From: Brevibacterium antiquum | Lineage (GTDB): Bacteria; Actinomycetota; Actinomycetes; Actinomycetales; Brevibacteriaceae | Assembly: GCF_016107655.1 (NCBI RefSeq) | Contig: NZ_JABASX010000007.1 | Location: forward strand, 1 to 64,000 | Direction of reading: 5' to 3' | DNA length: 64,000 nucleotides | Part shown: positions 60,744-64,000 of the stretch, piece by piece | Layout of the letters: each line of letters starts with the position of its first letter | Position numbering within the stretch: position 1 is the stretch's first letter | Position numbers and translations under genes: made by a program | The notes under the pieces: generated by a model | Database searches by the model: none | The model's input: the letters and a program-made list of their open reading frames with translations, nothing else | What the model was told of the DNA's origin: nothing

Positions 60744-62198
60744 TCACTTCTTGCGCAGCGACTTCACCTTCGCCAGAAGTTCCTCTTCGGCGTTGGGTCC
60801 TGCTTTGACGCCGGTGGGCAGGCGGAACATGAAGAAGATGCCGACGGCGAGCCAGAGTCCGAACATCGCCCACGACTGCCACGCCAGCTGCGCGGAGAAC
60901 GGGGTGATGGGCAGGTAGAGGATGAAGAGCGCCAGGGTGAGCACGGCCGAGATGACGCCGATGACCATACCGCCGTTGCCTTGGCCCCCGATGCGCAGGG
61001 GACGGCCCATCGCAGGTTCGCGTTTGCGCAGAATGATGAACCCGACGCTGACGAGGAAGTAGGCGATGACGATTGCCGGTGAACCCGCGTCGACGATCCA
61101 GCCCAGGGCCGCTGAGCCGAGGAATGGAGCCAGGGCGGAGAGGATTCCGATGAAGATGATCGAGTTGACGGGGGTGCGGTACTTGGGGTGCAGCTTGCCG
61201 AACCAGGCAGGAATCATGCCGGCCACGGCCATGGCCCACATCAGGCGGGAGGACCCCATGAGGAATGCGTTCCACGAGGTGATGATGCCGGCGAGTCCAC
61301 CGGCGATGACGAGCTTGCCCCAGAAGACGGAATTGAACATCGTCGCCAACGCATCGGCCGTGACGAGGTCGTGGGTGGCCAGTTCGGAGGCCGGCATCGC
61401 CAGTGATGTCATCCAGATGATGATGACGTAGAACGCGATCGCCATGAAGACAGAGACGACGACGAGCTTGCCGATCTTGGCCGGTGGGAGCTTGATCTCC
61501 TCCGCCGACTGCGGGATGACGTCGAAGCCTACGAACAGGAAGGGCACAACGGCGACGACGGCGATGAAACCGGCACCGCCACCGGTGAAGAGCGGCTCGG
61601 CATTGGCAGCTTCGCCGCCGGTCAGGCCACCGGCCAGTAGGAGGAACGCGACGATGATGAGGAACGAGACGACGAACGTCTGAACCAGCGAGGCGAGCTT
61701 GACGCCCCGAATATTGATCCAGGCGATGATGATTGCGGTCACGGTTCCGACAAGCGCCCAGGTCAGATACACATCAGAATCGGCGATGGTCCACAGCTTG
61801 ATGTGTTCGAGATTAGGAAACAGATACAGGGCGGTCTTCGGCACTGCGACTGCTTCGAACATGACAACGCTGATGTAGCCGCCGGTGATCGCCCAGGAGC
61901 CGAACAGCGAGACGCGCGGTCCCATCGCCCGGATGAGATAGTTGTGCTCACCTCCAGCGTGCGGCATGGCAGCGACCATCTCGGAATAGACCGTACCGAC
62001 GAAGCACATGATGATGCCGCCGACGACGAATGCGAGAATCGCACCCATTGTGCCGGCACCGCTGAGCCATTCTCCGGTGAGGACGACCCAGCCGAAGCCG
62101 ATCATCGCCCCGAATCCGATGAATAGTGCATCGACCGTGCCAAGCGCCTTGACGAAGCCGTGGCCCCGGTCCTCGACCTCTGCCTGCTGTTGCGACAT
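60744..62198 (-). CDS. APC-family amino acid permease
   Basis: The 484-residue protein has 12 helices and APC landmarks: IGFGAMIGFGWVVLTGEWL in helix 1 (Gly-rich unwound part) and a conserved PHAGGEHNYLIR near residue 82. The helix-6 FVGFDVIPQSAEE segment is typical of amino acid/polyamine transporters. The substrate is unknown. GAGGGA precedes the ATG. It is divergent from the potassium system; no operator was recognised in the 62199-62449 gap. Confidence 0.85.
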   Translation of the reverse strand: MSQQQAEVEDRGHGFVKALGTVDALFIGFGAMIGFGWVVLTGEWLSGAGTMGAILAFVVGGIIMCFVGTVYSEMVAAMPHAGGEHNYLIRAMGPRVSLFGSWAITGGYISVVMFEAVAVPKTALYLFPNLEHIKLWTIADSDVYLTWALVGTVTAIIIAWINIRGVKLASLVQTFVVSFLIIVAFLLLAGGLTGGEAANAEPLFTGGGAGFIAVVAVVPFLFVGFDVIPQSAEEIKLPPAKIGKLVVVSVFMAIAFYVIIIWMTSLAMPASELATHDLVTADALATMFNSVFWGKLVIAGGLAGIITSWNAFLMGSSRLMWAMAVAGMIPAWFGKLHPKYRTPVNSIIFIGILSALAPFLGSAALGWIVDAGSPAIVIAYFLVSVGFIILRKREPAMGRPLRIGGQGNGGMVIGVISAVLTLALFILYLPITPFSAQLAWQSWAMFGLWLAVGIFFMFRLPTGVKAGPNAEEELLAKVKSLRKK

Positions 62199-62449
62199 CG
62201 CATCCCTCTTTTCACCCGACAGTGCTGTTGTGCACAGTAGCAGGATTCCGAGAGTTTCCGGCCGGTAATCTCAACGCCATCTCCGAAAGGGACACGGGTG
62301 CGATCACCCAGCAAATCGGGGCTGTCAGCCAGAGCCTGTGCGGCGGCGGAGCCGGCGAGCCAGTGGCTGTGGTGCCGGCGGCGGCAAGGACTCGACCTGT
62401 GAGTTCGCCGTATCTCGAGTTCGGCGGGTGACGTGCTAGATTTCTGGCT

Positions 62450-63784
62450 GTGCACAGCAGCCATCGTGACGCCATCGCCCGAGTGGTCATCGGATACCTC
62501 ACAGCTCTCGTGATCGGTACGGGACTGCTGATGATGCCTGCCGCTACGGTGGCACCGGGCGGCATCTCGCTGCTGTCCGGACTCTTCACCGCCACCTCGG
62601 CGCTGAGCGTCACCGGATTGGCGGTTCTCGACACCGGAGGAGATTTCACCTTCGTCGGGCAGGCGGTCATCCTCGCCCTCATCCAGATCGGAGGCCTCGG
62701 TGTCCTGCTCTTCACCGCTCTCTTGGCGATCGTGGTGGCGGGCAAGACGGGTCTGAGACTTCGCGAGTCCGTGGCCACGGAGACCAGGAGCTCTGCGATC
62801 GGAGGAATCGCGCCCATGGTGCGGCGCATCGTCGTCCTTGCCGTAGGGGCAGAGCTCGTCGTCGCTGTGGCGCTCTTCCTGCGTCTGCGCCTCTTCTACG
62901 ATGAGTCGCTGGGCGGAGCGGTATGGAGCGCGGTCTTCCACTCGGTCTCAGCCTTCAACAACGCAGGCTTCGGTCTGCACAGCACCAGCCTCATGGACTA
63001 CGTGGCGGACCCATTCATCTGCGGCCCGATCAGCTGCGCCGTCATCCTCGGCGGTCTCGGGTATCCGGTGGTCATCGAATTGGCGAGACGTTACCGGTCA
63101 CCGTTGACCTGGAGTCTGACCACCCGAGCCGTCGTCGTCATGACACCGGTGCTGCTCGTGGGCGGAACGATCTACATCGCGGTGATCGAATGGAACAACC
63201 CGAACACTATGGGAACTCTCGACGTGTGGGGAAAGATCCAGGCGTCGGCGTTCCAGTCCACGGTGACCCGTACGGCCGGGTTCAACTCGGTCGACATCTC
63301 GCAGATGCATCCTGCGACCTGGCTGGGAATGGACATTCTGATGTTCATCGGAGGAGGCCCTGCCGGTACCGCAGGTGGTGTGAAGATCACGACGTTCCTC
63401 GTGCTCGGGGCCATGACATGGACAGAGATCACCGGTGGGCGGGCGGTGAATCTGCTCGGCAGGCGAGTGTCCCGGTCCGTGCACAGGCAGGCGACGACGG
63501 TCATCGTGTTGTCGTTGGGACTCGTCGTTGCGGCAACCATGGTCATCATGCTCGATGCTCCGTCGCTCGGCTTCGACCGGATCCTCTTCGAAGTCATCTC
63601 CGGCTTCGGCACCGTCGGGCTGTCGACGGGAATCACAGCAGATCTGCCGGGACTCAGCCAAGTGGTCATCATCATCACGATGGCCCTGGGGCGGCTCGGC
63701 CCGGTGACAGTCGCCTCGGTGCTGGCCCTGCGGGTGCGTCCTCAGCGATTCGAACTGCCGAAGGAAAGGCCGCTGATCGGCTGA
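62450..63784 (+). CDS. TrkH/KtrB-type potassium channel subunit
   Basis: The 444-residue membrane protein has the four selectivity loops of TrkH/KtrB: SVTGLAV, FNNAGFGLHS, TRTAGFN and GFGTVGLSTG, with the glycine in each. It would conduct K+ under the control of the TrkA-like subunit that follows 40 bases later. The GTG start has TAGATT seven bases upstream, so a leaderless message is possible. It starts a K+-uptake operon. Confidence 0.9.
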   Translation: MHSSHRDAIARVVIGYLTALVIGTGLLMMPAATVAPGGISLLSGLFTATSALSVTGLAVLDTGGDFTFVGQAVILALIQIGGLGVLLFTALLAIVVAGKTGLRLRESVATETRSSAIGGIAPMVRRIVVLAVGAELVVAVALFLRLRLFYDESLGGAVWSAVFHSVSAFNNAGFGLHSTSLMDYVADPFICGPISCAVILGGLGYPVVIELARRYRSPLTWSLTTRAVVVMTPVLLVGGTIYIAVIEWNNPNTMGTLDVWGKIQASAFQSTVTRTAGFNSVDISQMHPATWLGMDILMFIGGGPAGTAGGVKITTFLVLGAMTWTEITGGRAVNLLGRRVSRSVHRQATTVIVLSLGLVVAATMVIMLDAPSLGFDRILFEVISGFGTVGLSTGITADLPGLSQVVIIITMALGRLGPVTVASVLALRVRPQRFELPKERPLIG

Positions 63785-63824
63785 TGGATGACAGTACCGT
63801 TGACAGTTCAGAGAGGACGTCGAA

Positions 63825-64000
63825 ATGAATGAGAAATCCTGGTTGACTCGGCCTGCGGTGTTCTTCGCCGGCAATCCGAAACCTGCCGCCCGCCATGGAG
63901 CGGTGGCAGTGATCGGTCTGGGCCGGTTCGGCGGCTCCCTGGCGAGGGAATTGGTCAAGCACGGAGTCGAGGTCATCGGCATCGACATCTCCGAGGAGGT
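63825..64000 (+). CDS. TrkA/KtrA-type regulatory subunit, cut by window end
   Basis: The first 58 codons are present. A Rossmann NAD(H)-binding motif GLGRFGGSLARELVKHG is followed by VIGIDIS, the start of an RCK/TrkA-N domain. AGAGGA precedes ATG 63825. It is in an operon with trkH and should gate it in response to nucleotide or other ligands. The C-terminal domain lies outside the window. Confidence 0.9.
   Translation, partial: MNEKSWLTRPAVFFAGNPKPAARHGAVAVIGLGRFGGSLARELVKHGVEVIGIDISEE

Noticed and set aside
62222..62431. Possible small gene or riboswitch before trkH
   Set aside because: The 69-codon frame has no ribosome site and I could not fit any known K+ or c-di-AMP riboswitch fold.
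1..64000. tRNA, rRNA, CRISPR array or prophage
   Set aside because: No tRNA TPsiC arm, no regular spacer array and no phage structural genes were found.

Overview
The window is GC-rich DNA with compact, often overlapping genes (ATGA and GTGA junctions), actinobacterial family types (ECF41 sigma factor, Erm methyltransferase, TauE/SafE and BCCT transporters, IclR and LacI regulators) and many leaderless starts. It looks like a Micrococcales actinobacterium; from gene content I favour Brevibacterium, but this is recall, not a search. No tRNA, rRNA or CRISPR array was seen.

Layout. 0-3 kb: a secreted GH114-like lipoprotein, a VOC protein and an RlmC/TrmA-type 23S rRNA methyltransferase, with two nearly identical long palindromes. 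3.2-8 kb: an amidohydrolase, a TSUP permease, a LacI regulator and a nucleobase (NCS2) permease; both transport/hydrolase promoters carry the same 14-bp palindrome, so this is one local regulon. 8-10 kb: small membrane proteins and a methyltransferase. 10-15 kb and 21 kb: a manganese regulon (TetR neighbour, MntH, MntABC-type ABC importer, MntR), with matching MntR-type operators before mntH and the ABC operon. 15-21 kb: a lipase-maturation-factor-like protein, a BetT choline transporter and two paralogous membrane proteins of unknown function. 22.6-28.5 kb: Pit phosphate transporter with a PHO-box-like promoter, an Erm-type methyltransferase with a long tail and a candidate leader peptide, SPFH/DUF308 pair, MurI and a HAD protein. 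29-33 kb: AraC, two VOC proteins (one fused to a pterin dehydratase-like domain), thioesterase, AMACR-type enzyme.

33-43 kb is a one-carbon/methylated-osmolyte block: a dimethylglycine/sarcosine dehydrogenase-like flavoprotein in an operon with EtfB and EtfA, two IclR regulators, an ECF41 sigma factor with its carboxymuconolactone-decarboxylase partner, and a divergent pair of a MetF-like reductase and a GcvT/DmdA-like demethylase. With BetT this suggests uptake and stepwise demethylation of choline/betaine-type compounds through tetrahydrofolate.

43.1-60.7 kb is an accessory island bounded by relics of IS3/IS21-like and IS5-like elements. It carries MarR, TetR and HxlR-type regulators (the last broken), three MFS exporters (one a multi-frameshift pseudogene), an ABC exporter, a WrbA-like and an FMN-reductase-like flavoprotein, an alpha/beta hydrolase and several acetyltransferases. 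Two distinct repeated operator motifs tie these genes into two small regulons, which looks like xenobiotic or antibiotic response. 60.7-64 kb returns to a core-type region: an APC amino-acid permease and a TrkH/TrkA potassium system, the latter cut by the window end.
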